This document shows positions 1-11,370 of a DNA stretch of 64,000 nucleotides, piece after piece. Numbering within the stretch: the stretch's first letter is position 1; the number at the start of each line of letters is the position of its first letter. The stretch lies in the NCBI RefSeq assembly GCF_029784155.1, contig NC_073691.1, positions 131,378,714 to 131,442,713 of the forward strand. Reading direction: 5' to 3'. This DNA comes from Uranotaenia lowii. Lineage: Eukaryota > Arthropoda > Insecta > Diptera > Culicidae. The position numbers and the translations under genes are program-made. The notes beneath the pieces were generated by a model. That model worked only from the letters and a program-made list of their open reading frames with translations, was not told where the DNA came from and did no database searches.

Positions 1-652
1 GCATCCTGTACAATGTCATGTATAACATTAAATGTCTAAAGAATACTCATTTTATTGACGCGGTGAAAACAAAGAAACAAATCCTTGTTAGGTTTTACAA
101 TTGAGCGATCAATGTGATTAGTTATCACACTAACTATACAACCTCTGCTGTCAAGCTGCCTACACTTAAATGCTGTTTTAAATGATTAACGACCTGAAAG
201 GCTAGTTCAAACATCGGCGTGAAGAAGCAGATAAGTAATTTATATCGTATCAACTTTGTGCTAGTTAGTTCGTTTCATTCATCTACCTACCGTTTATAAG
301 CTTCCTGGTAGAATGATAAATAAATTCAAAATTATTATCATCTAAAGATTTTCGTTAACGCTTGCCTCTAAAAATAACTGTGAATATTTGAATATTTTGT
401 AACCAGGAACAACCGTCTATAAACTATACACTTAATTTATTCTAAAATTTACAGAGCCAGACTTTTAAAAACAGCTAGAGTAACCTAAGCCTACAAAAAC
501 ATGATTTGATTTTGATTTCCAGTTTTCACGGGCGGATCGTCTGCTAGCATTTTTTTTCGATAAATTTCGATTCAATCTGAACTCGCTAATTGATGCGCGT
601 GCAATGCCGATAGGTCGGGAAACCAAATCAGAAACCTGAGGTTTCGTAGTAC
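1..652. other. AT-rich sequence, no gene seen
   Basis: No coding region, RNA gene or structured repeat could be supported here. The short open frames show no recognisable motif and no convincing splice sites. Confidence 0.5.
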
Positions 653-929
653 CTATTATCACAGAAAACAGACGTACAAGCTCGAACAAAAAACCGTCAA
701 AAAAGTGTGTAAAATTTCAAATGCTATCACCAAAAAATACGTTAGAAACTGACTGCAAACAGTGCCATCTATTGCGCCGTTCAAGAGTTACAAATCAACT
801 TTAAAGTGCCCAGTTTACGAAAAGGCGTAATCGTAGCCAAAAAACAGAAATTAGTTTAAAAAGGGTGTTAGCATTTTTACACAAGTTTCGTGGGCTAGCT
901 TGTACGTCTGTTCTCTGTGCTATTATAGA
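653..929. repeat. short inverted-repeat (MITE-like) element
   Basis: The two ends are imperfect reverse complements. CAGACGTACAAGCT near 670-683 reappears inverted as AGCTTGTACGTCTG near 897-910. The pairing continues inward through the GTGTAAAA and TGCTA.CACC blocks. The roughly 275-bp hairpin layout with no coding capacity fits a non-autonomous DNA transposon. The superfamily is unknown because the target duplication is not clear. Confidence 0.55.
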
Positions 930-1974
930 CCAGCGCGGCTGCTAATTTACTAGTAAAACAAAGGGGTTTGATGTTCTCTTCGAGATTTGTTTCAGAACGG
1001 GATACAACAGCAACTAGTATGCTAAATTTGATAATTAGCAAAGAATGCGGAATTCGTCTTGATGATTCGATGCTACGAGCTGTTGATTCCATATGCTTAT
1101 GATAAGTGTGATATCGTCACCATTAATTTTCCTTAAGTCCAAAATTTCCGTTCGATAAGTAGGTGTTTTTGTGCGTGCTGATTTCGATTCGTTCAAAACA
1201 ATAGCGAACATTTGAAGCGGGAAATTTCCCATTTCAATATTCAAATGATCATAACAATGGGCCCAATGTTCTCTTGGAAAATATCAGCAGGCAGATTTTA
1301 TTCACAATTTATTGCATTGTTTTATTATCACCTAGAGCAGGGGCCGGCAACCTTTTGAGTAAGAAGAGCCTAAAATAATTTTTGTTTTATTTGAGAAATT
1401 GAATTATTGTTTTCTTGACAGAACAATGGAAATCGATAAAACTAAGTAATCCATAATTCATTCAACTTGTTTTGTAAAAGTAGATCTGGATTCATTGATG
1501 TACAGTATTAAAATATGCGAAATTTTTAGGAGGCCGTTTTGGGGTTGTTTTTGACGATATTCGAGGATATATTTTCTAGGTGTATTATAGCCCTAACCTT
1601 CATCTATTAATTATTGAACCATTGATGATTCAAAAATAATTATTTTTGAACATTTCCCGTGAAATGCCATTTTATGAGTTCTCCATGAGAAGACAAAAAA
1701 GAATTCTAAGGGAGAAGTTCGAATATGGTTATTTTTCAACCGAATGGGATTCTGGAGGAGAAGTTGAATAATGGTTATTTTTCAACCGAAATTCAAATGA
1801 GCGGCTTTTTTAGATTCATGAGGATTTCTCATAAAATTTTTATTAAAGTCAGAATTTTTCAATTAAGTATTTTAAGTATTAAGCATGGTTCATAAAAAAA
1901 AACTTTAAAATTAAATCGAATTATTGGAATTGCAATAAAATACCGAGCAATTATCAAACATTTAGCATACAGTA
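930..1974. other. AT-rich sequence, no gene seen
   Basis: Nothing supportable was found. The stretch 1681-1790 holds two near-identical blocks (AGAAGTT.GAATATGGTTATTTTTCAACCGAA), a short direct duplication of about 55 bp. Confidence 0.4.
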
Positions 1975-2105
1975 AGGTTTTTTTTACACTGATATACGTA
2001 CCGCGTAAAAAAAAACCGTGTAAAAAAAAACCGTGTTAATTCCCGAAAACCGTGTAAAAAAAAACCGTGCTAATTCCCGAAAACCGTGTAAAAAAAGACC
2101 TTTCG
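1975..2105. repeat. short tandem repeats of ACCGTGTAAAAAAA
   Basis: Several copies of ACCGTG(T/C)(A/T)A-rich units, some alternating with TTCCCGAAA, abut the outer edge of the heptamer array. It looks like a small satellite patch. Confidence 0.6.
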
Positions 2106-2129
2106 AATTCTGCAGCTCTGAAGTTCTGA

Positions 2130-2573
2130 CACTTAAGACCTGAGGCCTGAGACTTGAGACATGAGACCTGGACTTGAAAATGTAGACTAGAGACATGAGA
2201 CCTGAGACTTTAGACATGACACCTGAGACCTAAGTCCAGGGACCTGAGATCTGAGACATGAGACATGAGACTTGAAGAATGAGACCAAAGACATGGGACA
2301 TTAGACCTGAGACCTGAGACTAGAAACCTAAGACCTGAGACCTGAGACATGGGACATGGGACATGAGATCTGAGACATGAGACTTGAGACTTGAGACATG
2401 ACACCTGAGACCTGAGACATGAGACATGAGACAAGAGGCATGAGACATGAGATATGAGACCTGAGACCTGAGATTTGAGACATGAGACATGAGACATAAG
2501 ACATGAGACCTGAGGTATGAGACAAGAGCCATGAAAGATTAGACCTGAGACATGAGACATTAGACCTGAGACA
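2130..2573 (-). repeat. heptamer array, left arm
   Basis: About 60 degenerate copies of a 7-bp unit alternate mainly between GAGACAT and GAGACCT. The array leaves long stop-free frames on the - strand (a VSCLMSH-like peptide repeat). These are by-products of the heptamer period and not genes. The mirror array is at 6387-6768. Confidence 0.85.
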
Positions 2574-3140
2574 AGCTACTAGTGTTATTACCGCGATAAA
2601 TTATATTAGCTTCGATTACAACTTGCGACCCCTCTAGTGAAACGGTTTGACTTGTAGATGACGAATAATAGTGTCGTGACTTCGCTAGTACAAGCTACTA
2701 GTGTTAGTACCGCGAAAAATTAGTTTAGCCCCGATTTCAACTTTCGACCGGTCAAGTGAAAGTGTTTGACTTGTAGGTGACGAAAAATACTGTCGTGACT
2801 TCGCTAGTACAAGGTACTAGTGTTAGTACCGCGAGAAATTAGTTTAGCTCCGATTTCAACTTTCGACCGGTCAAATGAAAGGGTTTGACTTGTAGGTGAC
2901 GAAAAATAGTGTCGCGAAATCGCTAGTACAAGCTACTAGTGTTAGTACCGCGAAAAATTACTTTAGCTCCGATTTAAACTTTCGACCGGTCAAGTGAAAG
3001 GGTTTGACTTGTAGGTAACGAAAAATAGTGTCGCGACTTCGCTAGTACAAGCTACTAGTGTTAGTACCGCGAGAAATTAGTTTAGCTCCGATTTCAATTT
3101 TCGACCCGTCAAGTGAAAGGGATTGACTTGTTGGTGATAT
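2571..3140 (+). repeat. 119-bp tandem repeat array, left arm
   Basis: Just under five units begin with CTAGTGTTAGTACCGCG, at about 2578, 2697, 2817, 2936 and 3055. Each unit contains ACCGGTCAAGTGAAAGGG and ends with CGCTAGTACAAGCTA. The first unit is the most divergent (CCCCTCTAGTGAAA instead of ACCGGTCAAGTGAAA), the variant that recurs in the right arm. Confidence 0.9.
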
Positions 3141-3358
3141 TGGTTACAGGGGATAATCTTGAGAATCCGGGGAATTGAATACCCGAATAGACCAAGACCA
3201 TGGTTCTACATTTTAATAACAATGGTTTTCGTCTTAACAATGGAAAACAATGGAAAATCTCAATCCCTTCAAAAAGTAAAATTTGTGTTGTATTGTGAAA
3301 TTACCGTAAATATTGCGATAATCATGAAATATATGGTTAATACATAATATTTCACTGT

Positions 3359-3559
3359 ATGTATTACCTAGATAGCTGGGATTTCAAGATGAGCGTGTAC
3401 CACGCGAGTGGAAAAAATTTTCTTGTAAGGTGCGCCATTTTGTCGGACGATTTTAATATTGTTTTCGCGCGATTGTATCCCTACAAGTTTTTACTTGTGC
3501 TGGATCGAGAGCAGCCGGGATCGGACCGGAAAACGATGGCACAAACGCCGGTGACGATG
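3359..3559 (+). CDS. candidate exon inside fold-back core, unrecognised
   Basis: This 67-codon open stretch starts at an ATG and ends at a good donor (ATG|GTGAGT, intron from 3560). A TTCTTTTTAG acceptor at 3863 opens a second frame (3864-3995) in the same phase, giving a possible 110-aa protein. The intervening 304 bp is almost entirely a 245-bp hairpin element. Without it the intron would be about 59 bp, a normal dipteran size. I recognise no domain in either part; the second part begins with an arginine-rich segment (YQRREDFRRRFRDFGRG). It could be a captured gene fragment or chance. Confidence 0.25.
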
Positions 3560-3586
3560 GTGAGTAATTTTGGTAACCATATGAAA

Positions 3587-3831
3587 CTACACAGTAAATG
3601 AAAATTACCGAGTTCGGTAATTTTTTTACCGAAATCCTAACATGTGTAAATCGTTAAACTGTTCGGTAATTTTTTCGGTAAAAAGTATACGAACATCGGT
3701 AAATGAAGAATCGATTTACCGATATTCGTTTATTTTTTACCGAAAAAATTACCGAACAGTTTAACGATTTACACATGTTAGGATTTCGGTAAAAAAATTA
3801 CCGAACTCGGTAATTTTTGTTTACTGTGTAG
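3587..3831. mobile_element. 245-bp hairpin MITE, copy 1
   Basis: This is a near-perfect palindrome. The ends CTACACAGTAAA and TTTACTGTGTAG are exact complements, and the arms (ACCGAGTTCGGTAATTTTTT, ATCGTTAAACTGTTCGG) pair along their full length. A second copy lies at 28020-28250. The ends sit next to TA on both sides, which suggests a TA target duplication of the Tc1/mariner type. Confidence 0.85.
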
Positions 3832-3863
3832 GAATTTTATTGAAAACTGCTTTTTCTTTTTAG

Positions 3864-3995
3864 TACCAAAGGAGAGAAGATTTTCGTCGTAGGTTTCGGG
3901 ATTTCGGACGTGGCCCTCTAATGGCTCATTGGGACCAAATTAAGGTTTGGAGCACAAGCCCCTTATGTACTCTTACATCCGGTGCATGGGGCTAG
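3864..3995 (+). CDS. candidate second exon, unrecognised
   Basis: This 43-codon frame continues in phase 0 from the candidate exon at 3359-3559 and ends at TAG (3993-3995). It is preceded by a pyrimidine-rich acceptor (TTTTTCTTTTTAG). Its content is arginine-rich at first (RREDFRRRFRDF). No family was recognised. Confidence 0.22.
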   Translation, partial: YQRREDFRRRFRDFGRGPLMAHWDQIKVWSTSPLCTLTSGAWG

Positions 3996-5244
3996 GATGT
4001 GTGCCGAAGCCATCTCCCTGAGAATAATGGAATAGGATGAGGACCGCTGCACCGCCGACACACAAGGTAGACGAAAAAAAGAAGTTTGTTCAAAAGTGAG
4101 TGTATCACAGTGAATTTTTATTTAAATCAAAATAAATAAATAAATTGGAAGCAAGTAGGTAATAAATTAAACAAATCCATTCTATAAAAATGATGACAAC
4201 CAAAAACAAGTATAAACAATCCTTCCATGAGCAAAGATTTTTATTTCATTGGGTAAACAATATGTTAATAATAAGATTTTCATGGTTCTACCATGAAAAA
4301 ATGGAAGCTGTTATTACCATGAACTTTATATTTTTGGGCTTCCTAATGTATGGGAAATCGTTATTTTTTTCATGGTCACGCTGCATAACAATACCCCTTT
4401 TTCAAGGTTATTTTCGTCAAAACTATGATATGTATGGTCGAAAACTATGAACTTCAATGTGTATTCACGGTATCATGGATCGTAAAAGTCATGGTGTAAA
4501 CCATCAAATTCATGTTATTGTGATTATGAACTTCATGTTTTTTTCACGGTGCAAGTCTATTCGGGTAGTATTTAAATTGTATTTTTTATATTTTGTATCA
4601 CGTTTTGTTTTAATAACTGGCAAAATAAATCAAAACGCGCAAGCAGAAACTATAGCACTCAGCTGAAAATTGAATAAAATCATCATTCTAGAGAGCTCTG
4701 AGAGCTATGAGCCCGTGCGTTTTTTGATTGTTTGAAAACTTGAACAAGATGCTAAAAATTTTTATCAAACATAGCATTCTTTGAAATTTGCAGTTAATGA
4801 AAATATAACTTCAAAATTTTTATCCATCCAATCTTGAATTTTATGATTTCAGGTAGTAGAATTTGTTACAGTATTTTTCACCCCTAAATGCCTTTTCTAT
4901 AAAAACATTTATGGTTTAAAAAATATAAAATTTAATTCGAACAAAGCCAAAAACTACTGCAATGTGTGCTTCATGCATTACGACATTTCAAATACATCAC
5001 AACTGGTGGAACCAATAATTTTTCTGACTACCTCAATTTTATGTGCAATCAACTTTAAAACTTTTTTGTACAAACGGTATTTGCGGAAATAATGTTTTTA
5101 AAGGCCATTGAAGTTGAAAACTGTTGCATGATGCACCAGATGCACCAGACGGTATCTCTGTTTAAAAGACATTCATCGTCTATGCCGATTTAGGCTTTGC
5201 AGACTGAATTAACTACGTTGAAAATTTAAGATTAACATTTAACC
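3996..5244. other. fold-back core, no gene seen
   Basis: AT-rich sequence with several CATGG/CCATG hairpins (for example TTTCATGGTTCTACCATGAAAA near 4277-4298). The open frames at 4190 and 4457 carry no recognisable motif. No supportable gene. Confidence 0.4.
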
Positions 5245-5330
5245 TCAGTACCGAGATGGGAATCGGACCCATGCCATCAGAGGACCAGAGATTACCGTCT
5301 TACCACGCTAACCACTCGACCACCGAGACG
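5245..5330 (-). other. tRNA-like sequence (degenerate)
   Basis: Read on the - strand, this has a D-arm-like GTCGAGTGGTTAGCG and a perfect 5-bp T-arm (ATGGG, loop TCCGATT, CCCAT). The acceptor stem does not pair, so it is probably a tRNA-derived relic and not a working tRNA gene. It lies just inside the right satellite arm of the fold-back structure. Confidence 0.45.
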
Positions 5331-5384
5331 TATCTCACAACTAACCTTGAGTTCTGTTTGCTTCAAACACTTTATCTTGATTGG

Positions 5385-6386
5385 TCGCAAGTTCAAATCG
5401 GAAATGAAACTTCTTTCTTCCGGTAATAACACTAGTAGCTTGTACTAGCGAACTCGCGACACTATTTTTCATCACCTAAAAGTCAAACCCTTTCATTTGA
5501 CCGGTCGAAAGTTGAAATCGGAGCTAAACTAATTTCTCGTGGTACTAACACTAGTAGCTTGTACTAGCGAAGACGCGAAACTATTTTTCGTCATCTACAA
5601 GTCAAACCCTTTCACTAGAGGGGTCGCAAGTTGAAATCGGAGCTTAACTAATTTCTCGCGGTACTAATCCTAGTAGCTTGTACTAGCGAAGTCACGACAG
5701 TATTTTTCGTCACCTACAAGTCAAACCCTTTCATTTGACCGGTCCAAAGTTGAAATCGGAGCTTAACTAATTTCTCGTGGTACTAACACTAGTAGCTTGT
5801 ACTAGCGAACTCGCGACCCAATTTCCGTCATCTTCAAGTCAAACCCTTTTACTAGAGGGGTCGCAAGTATAAATCGAAGCTTAACTAATTTCTCGCGGTA
5901 CTAACACTAGTAGCTTGTACTAGCGAAGTCACGACACTTTTTTTCGTCACCTACAAGTCAAACCCTTTCATTTGACCGGTCGAAAGTTGAAAGCGGAGCT
6001 AAACTAATTTCTTGCGGTACTAACACTAGTAGCTTGTACTAGCGAACTCGCGACACTATTTTTCATCACCTAAAAGTCAAACCCTTTCATTTGACCGGTC
6101 GAAAGTTGAAATCGGAGCTTGACTAATTTCTCGCGGTACTAATCCTAGTAGCTTGTACTAGCGAAGTCACGACACTATTTTTCGTCACCTACAAGTCAAA
6201 CCCTTTCATTTGACCGGTCGAAAGTTTAAATCGGAGCTTAACTAATTTCTTGCGGTACTAACACTAGTAGCTTGTACTAGCGAAGTCGCGACACTATTTT
6301 TCATCACCTACAAGTCAAACCCTTTCATTAGAGGGGTCGCATGTTGAAATCGGAGCTAAACTTGTTTCTCGCGGTACTAATTCTAG
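5385..6386 (-). repeat. 119-bp tandem repeat array, right arm (inverted)
   Basis: About 8.4 units of the same 119-bp repeat as 2571-3140, but reversed. CACTAGTAGCTTGTACTAGCG recurs every 119-120 bp from about 5429 to 6385. Two subtypes are mixed: CATTTGACCGGTCGAAAG and CACTAGAGGGGTCGCAAG. The subtype alternation suggests expansion of a two-unit block. Confidence 0.9.
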
Positions 6387-6768
6387 TAGCTTGTCTCCGG
6401 TCTCAGGTCCAAAGTCTCATGTCTCAGGTCTCAGGTTTCATGTTTCATGGCTCTTGTCTCATGCCTCAGGTCTCATGTCTTATGTCTCATGCCTCATGTC
6501 TCATGTCCCATGTCTCAGGTCTAAAGTCTCATGTTTCATGGCTCTTGTCTCATGCCTCAGGTCTCAGGTCTCAGGTCTCATGTCTCATGCTGAGGTCTCA
6601 AGTCTCATATCCCTTGTCTCAGGTTCCAGGTCTCAGGTCTCATGTCAAATTTCTAATGTTTCATGTCTCAGGTCTCATGTCTCATGTCTCATGTCTCATG
6701 TCTCGTGTCTCAGGTCTCAGGTCTCAGGTCTCAGGTCTCAGGTCTCAGGTCTCAGGTCCCAGGTCTTA
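6387..6768 (+). repeat. heptamer array, right arm (inverted)
   Basis: About 54 heptamers of TCTCATG and TCTCAGG, the reverse complement of the array at 2130-2573. The outermost 60 bp are almost pure TCTCAGG and so are the least degenerate part. Open frames through it are repeat artefacts. Confidence 0.85.
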
Positions 6769-9423
6769 GGGTGATTTGCCAATCGTTGTCCCCTAACCCA
6801 TTGTTGCACAGCATGACTTAAATTGTCAATATTTCAGCTGTTTTTTAACTTTTCCTCAAAAATAATACTGAACCATGTAATTCGGAATGTTTTCTGATGA
6901 AATGAGGCTTTTGTGATATTTTCTGCTGGTAAGTGTGTATCTTTTGACAGTTTTAATTTTTCTTGTTTTTTTCGCGCGGTTTTTGTGCAAATTGTTAACC
7001 AAAACCTTAACATTCCTTCTATAGCAAATAAGGTTTTACGTCAGAACAAAACATTTTTCGTATCAGTTTTCTATACGAAACGTTTGTTGGACAATTTTAA
7101 CACCATGACTTTGAAAAAAAATTATGATCCATACTTAACCAGAAAATATGTTGGATCGTGCAACAATTGGTCCGCTCAATCTCCTCCTGCCTTTTTGTTG
7201 TACATAATTCCGCTGCAAAATTTGTTTGGAAATTTCAAATTTATAAATTCGTATACCTCTAATAACTTTGTTTTGTTGTTTTTACAGCTAAAACTAGCAC
7301 TAAAAATTTTGGAAGCGATTGATTAAGTCCTGAATTATAAGAGCACCTGCAACGGTTCAGGCGTAAATATTGGTTTTAAGTATACCAGTTTAAGCAAAAT
7401 TTGAAATTTTAGAATCGGCTAAAACACCCACTCCCCACCGGTGTAGGAGCAAATTTAAAACGGAAACACTTTCATTGCAGACACTCAATCATTGAGAAGA
7501 AAAAACCCATTTTATTGGAAAAATTGCATAAGTTTTGAGTTTCACGATTAGTTGTCTTAAAATGAATTCTACGAATATTCTTTTTGACAGAACAATGATT
7601 TCAACTATTCTACCAGGATTTCATTAATTTAAAAGCAAAAATGACTACACAACGAGGAAAAAAGGTCAATTGAAACAATTCTTCAATTAATTCAATCAAA
7701 TTGCTTTGAATCAATGGAATAAAGTTTTGTTGAAATGAAATGAAAAAGCAATTTTTTTTTCAAGTAATTGCTGACATTGATAAAGGAAACGAGAAATGTT
7801 CATCCCAAAGTCAAAGGAAATTTGTAAATTTGTAAATTTATGTATGGATACAGAAAAATATGCTAATATTGACGAAAACTCCGAGCAATCCATACGAAAC
7901 TAAAAATCTCTTAATATCTCAAATAAAACAAAAATTATAGAACAAACAATAAACATTTATTTTACCTCATCCAAAAGGTATTAAAATTTTCTTTTCGTTT
8001 ATTTTTTTCAAATTTTAGAACGCTGACTGGATTCACTAATTCGTCGACCCAAATGAAAAGCTTTTTATTCAATTATATTAAATCGAGAATAATGTGACAT
8101 CTATTATTTATACTTGATATGGTTTTTATTAACATCTATTCTCAATTTATGTTACGTATAGGATGGTTGAAGCGAAAAAAAACATTCAAATAATATCTTA
8201 AAAAGAAACTATTATCACACCCAATGTTACCCAAACATGTGTGAAAGAAATCATTGTTGGCTAAAATTTTCTCACCGTGAACTAAATCGGTCTGTCGTAT
8301 ATTTTGAAATCCTGTTCCAAATTTGCATGAATTTGGAACAAAGGCGTATAACTGTTGGGAATTTTGAAATCGATAACTGTGCTAAAACAGCAATATACGC
8401 CACCGGTGCCAGCCTAAATGTTTTAGCGTGATCGAAAACCGTGTTTTGCATCTACCGTTGGGACAGCCCTAACAACGTGTTTTGAATTAGTAAGGAGGCT
8501 TGTACGGAAAAATCCAAATTTTCATTCAAAAACCATCAGAAATGTACTGAAAGTTCAAAAACATAATTTTGTATTTTAAAAATATTTCTTGGATCTTGCA
8601 ATACATTGCATGTGAATAAAAACTAAACCTAACTTGTACCCCAGAAATGATACATTTGTTATAAATAATCGCATCTTCTTCATAGGGATAAAAGAGGGCA
8701 AAACAGATCACGTTCTCTAATCTTTTCACCTGTTAATAGCCACTTAAAAATTAAGCATTAAATACCTTTCAGTTTATTCTATGGGATTTTAAAGACATAA
8801 AATTTTATGTTGGAAGGACATATAAAGAAAAAGGCTCAACACTGGGCAAATTAGGTTAAATAACACTCCACTCAAATGGCTTCGGGTAAATTAAGAAGTG
8901 GATTTGAGTTTCTGAGAAAACACGTGTGATAAATGCTATTCCAGAAACTCAAACCGGCGGGATTGTGTTTTTTTGGGGACGAATTGGAATTTGAAAGTGC
9001 ATTGGACGCTTTATATGGAAGAACAACCCCCCCCCCCCACCCCCCTCATAAGGAGCCTTCTAAAAATTATATTGAATTTGAACTAGGAGTTCTCATAATA
9101 AGCTTCCGTAACAAAAATCATCCTATTCGACCTCAGGGTGACTGATTTTTAAAATGTGCACCCATTGGAAAAAATCGGACAACACTATGCACGACACAAA
9201 ATTTGTCTGTGCAACTATCGGGCTCAGACAAGCTGTTTTAAATGATTTTTTAAATGTTTATGTCACTTTTTTCAAACACTTGCACTTTTGGATCTTGTTG
9301 ACCACAACCACAACCTGTATGAGTGCAATCGACAAAAAAAATCGAGTGAATTTGGTTGAAATGACTAAAATACAGAAACACCAAAATCGTGTGCTAAGCT
9401 GTGCAACGATTGGCAAATCACCC
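6769..9423. mobile_element. 2.65-kb element with 20-bp inverted ends
   Basis: The left end GGGTGATTTGCCAATCGTTG (6769-6788) is the exact reverse complement of 9404-9423. Both ends are flanked by TA (6767-6768 and 9424-9425), as expected for a Tc1/mariner-type insertion. The inside is AT-rich. A 137-codon frame at 6913-7326 and a 70-codon frame at 8933-9145 (with a C11-type tract near 9029) show no transposase signature, so this looks non-autonomous or decayed. Confidence 0.65.
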
Positions 9424-9427
9424 TACT

Positions 9428-9650
9428 ACACTACAGTGAGCAAAATAAGAATAGTACCACTATGTGTTTTGGTTGTTAAAATATAAATGATTGAAAATCA
9501 CCAAAATTTTCTTCTACAATTTGTTTTGAATTATGTAACGGATAAATCAAGCATAAGTTTGCTTTTTTTGGACATTGCATTTGACGTTGAGGACCAAAAA
9601 TATGGATAAAATGATGCGAAATAAGAATAGTACCACTTGTGTTTTTCAAT
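9428..9650 (+). repeat. fragment of a Tc1-like end with direct repeats
   Basis: The motif AAATAAGAATAGTACCAC occurs twice in the same orientation (about 9439 and 9619), the first inside CAGTGAGCAAAATAAG. Two direct repeats inside one terminus is the IR/DR layout of some Tc1-like elements. No matching opposite end was identified. Confidence 0.4.
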
Positions 9651-10335
9651 AAAAACAAAATTATTTCTAAAAATTTACTGGGTAAAAGTGAATAATAATG
9701 CTCCTACAAATTATTTGAATAGAACACTGCATTTTAAAGAGTTTTCTGGAATTCCAAAGGTTTTCAAAGGTTTTAAAAGGTGGTTTAAGGGATGCTCCTC
9801 TAGCGTTTAGGAATTGGATATTTAAGCATTAATACTTTATCAAACTGCTTGATTTCTTCATTAACATTCATTAGTATGATGCAAAATGACAAAACTTAGA
9901 TTTGAAACTGAATTTGAATAGAATAACCAGGCTTCAAATTCAAAAATGCTAATGTTTATAAATAGTCAAACACTATTTCCCTAGTTTCAAGTCATAGATG
10001 GCAGCACTATCTTGAAATTAAACCGAATCACATTATCCATTTTTATAACAAGAAATAAAAGAAAACAAAAAATCACATGAAATATTTCACCTATTACGTT
10101 TTGGCGAAAGAGTGGTCACCTTGGATGCATTTTTGGCTGAGATCGAAAATTTTGATGTAATACGAGCAATATTGTTTCTGTTCTTTTTATTACTTTGGGT
10201 TTCGAATTTTCATTTTTGTTTACTGAAATTGCACCGCCTCTACCGGGCCATATATAATCTATGTCTAGGAGCTCCAGGGACTCACACATTTAATCTAAAA
10301 ACTCCATAAGAAATGGTGTCAATTCTTATTTACCT
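9651..10335. other. AT-rich sequence, no gene seen
   Basis: No coding region or repeat could be supported in this interval. Confidence 0.4.
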
Positions 10336-10450
10336 ACACTCAGAAATGAAAGAAATATAAAAATTATTATATTTCAATAACTCCGATATTTCTCTGACAT
10401 TAATATCCAGAAATATTAAAAAATAACTATTTCAGATATTTAAATTTATG
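10336..10450. repeat. small AT-rich repeat starting ACACTCAGAAAT
   Basis: It starts with ACACTCAGAAAT. A related segment ending in the reverse complement ATTTCTGAGTGT lies at 14265-14384. Both share AAAAAATAACT(A/G)TTT, so they look like two copies of one small AT-rich inverted-repeat element in the same orientation. Confidence 0.4.
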
Positions 10451-10892
10451 CATCCGAATAAATTCTTGGCGTGTAATGATCCAATGCATAAAATTTAATA
10501 ACCGAGATATTATAAATTATTTTGTTCAAACAAACGCTTTGTGCGTTTGAGTCCCAACTAAACGGGTATGAGCACATGCTAGATTCTTCAGTTGCTAAAT
10601 GCCTTTCAACTTGACTGCATGCAGATTTCATTCTCTTTAAATATTTAACTGAATCATATTTAAAAAGGATGGAATCAATTGCAGCAAGTAATATTACCAG
10701 CGAAATGCACATGTTTTTATGCTATGGTCAGTTATGCACATTGACCATAGAACATGAACGAAAATCAAACGATTTTCTTTTGCTTTTTCTGTTTATTTCT
10801 GCTTTAAGCGTTTGCCTTTACGTTACGGCTCAAACTTTTTTTTCTGACCACCAGATGTCGTTCCATAACATTTCTCAATGCATAAATCAAGG

Positions 10893-11370
10893 TTGCGAAA
10901 TCTCATGAGATTGAGATTTTTTTGAGTGAGATTTTCCCTTTTTGAATCTCAGCGTGATGTTAGGTAATCTCATTGTGAGTATCACAAACGGTTCTTGTCT
11001 TGAATGTCAACGTTTTCTCAGACTGAGAATCACGAGCAGAAAAACTACTTTTTGGAAGGCAGAGATGCCATGGAATAATATTTGTGCATGCTCTTGTGCA
11101 ATGAAACAGTGAAAAAAGTTTTATAGTTCAGAAAAGGCTGAACATACCACGACTTTTTTAAAACTGTCAGTTATACTTGATGAATGTTAAAGGTCAGTTA
11201 TACTTTTTTTTAACATTTTTATAGAGAACATACTGTTAAAAGCTCAGTACAATTAGGGTGATGATAAGAATTCGTTTTTTTTATTTCTGTCTTAAGCAAA
11301 GTTGTGAAATCTCGTTCAGTTAAGATTTTATCGAGTGAGGTTCTTCCTTTTTGAATCTCAGTGTGAAACG
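10893..11370. repeat. degenerate direct repeats rich in GAGATT
   Basis: The block TTG(C/T)GAAATCTC...TGAGATT...TGAGTGAG.TT...CCTTTTTGAATCTCAG occurs at about 10893-10952 and again at 11301-11360. A related inverted trace (ATCTTGCAACTCTGG) lies near 14228-14242. Confidence 0.4.

Larger units (their letters stand above)
2130..6768. mobile_element. large fold-back element with satellite arms
   Basis: Two arms in opposite orientation have the same order. From outside inward each has a heptamer array and then a 119-bp tandem array, and both meet at the same junction, GAGACAAGCTACTAG (left, about 2567) and its reverse complement (right, about 6382). The left arm is about 1.0 kb and the right about 1.4 kb. 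The unique core runs from 3141 to 5384. Matched junctions mean the arms are one inverted repeat and not two unrelated satellites. The layout resembles fold-back transposons, whose ends are built of short tandem modules. No transposase was recognised. The right edge touches the TA beside another element at 6769. Confidence 0.6.

Noticed and set aside
2210..2560. Reading frames with CLMSHVS-type repeats (also 6341-6774)
   Set aside because: They are produced by the heptamer arrays. Three overlapping frames encode the same repeat.
2571..6386. Could the 119-bp arrays be a CRISPR array?
   Set aside because: Units are contiguous with no unique spacers, are far longer than CRISPR repeats, and the genome is eukaryotic.
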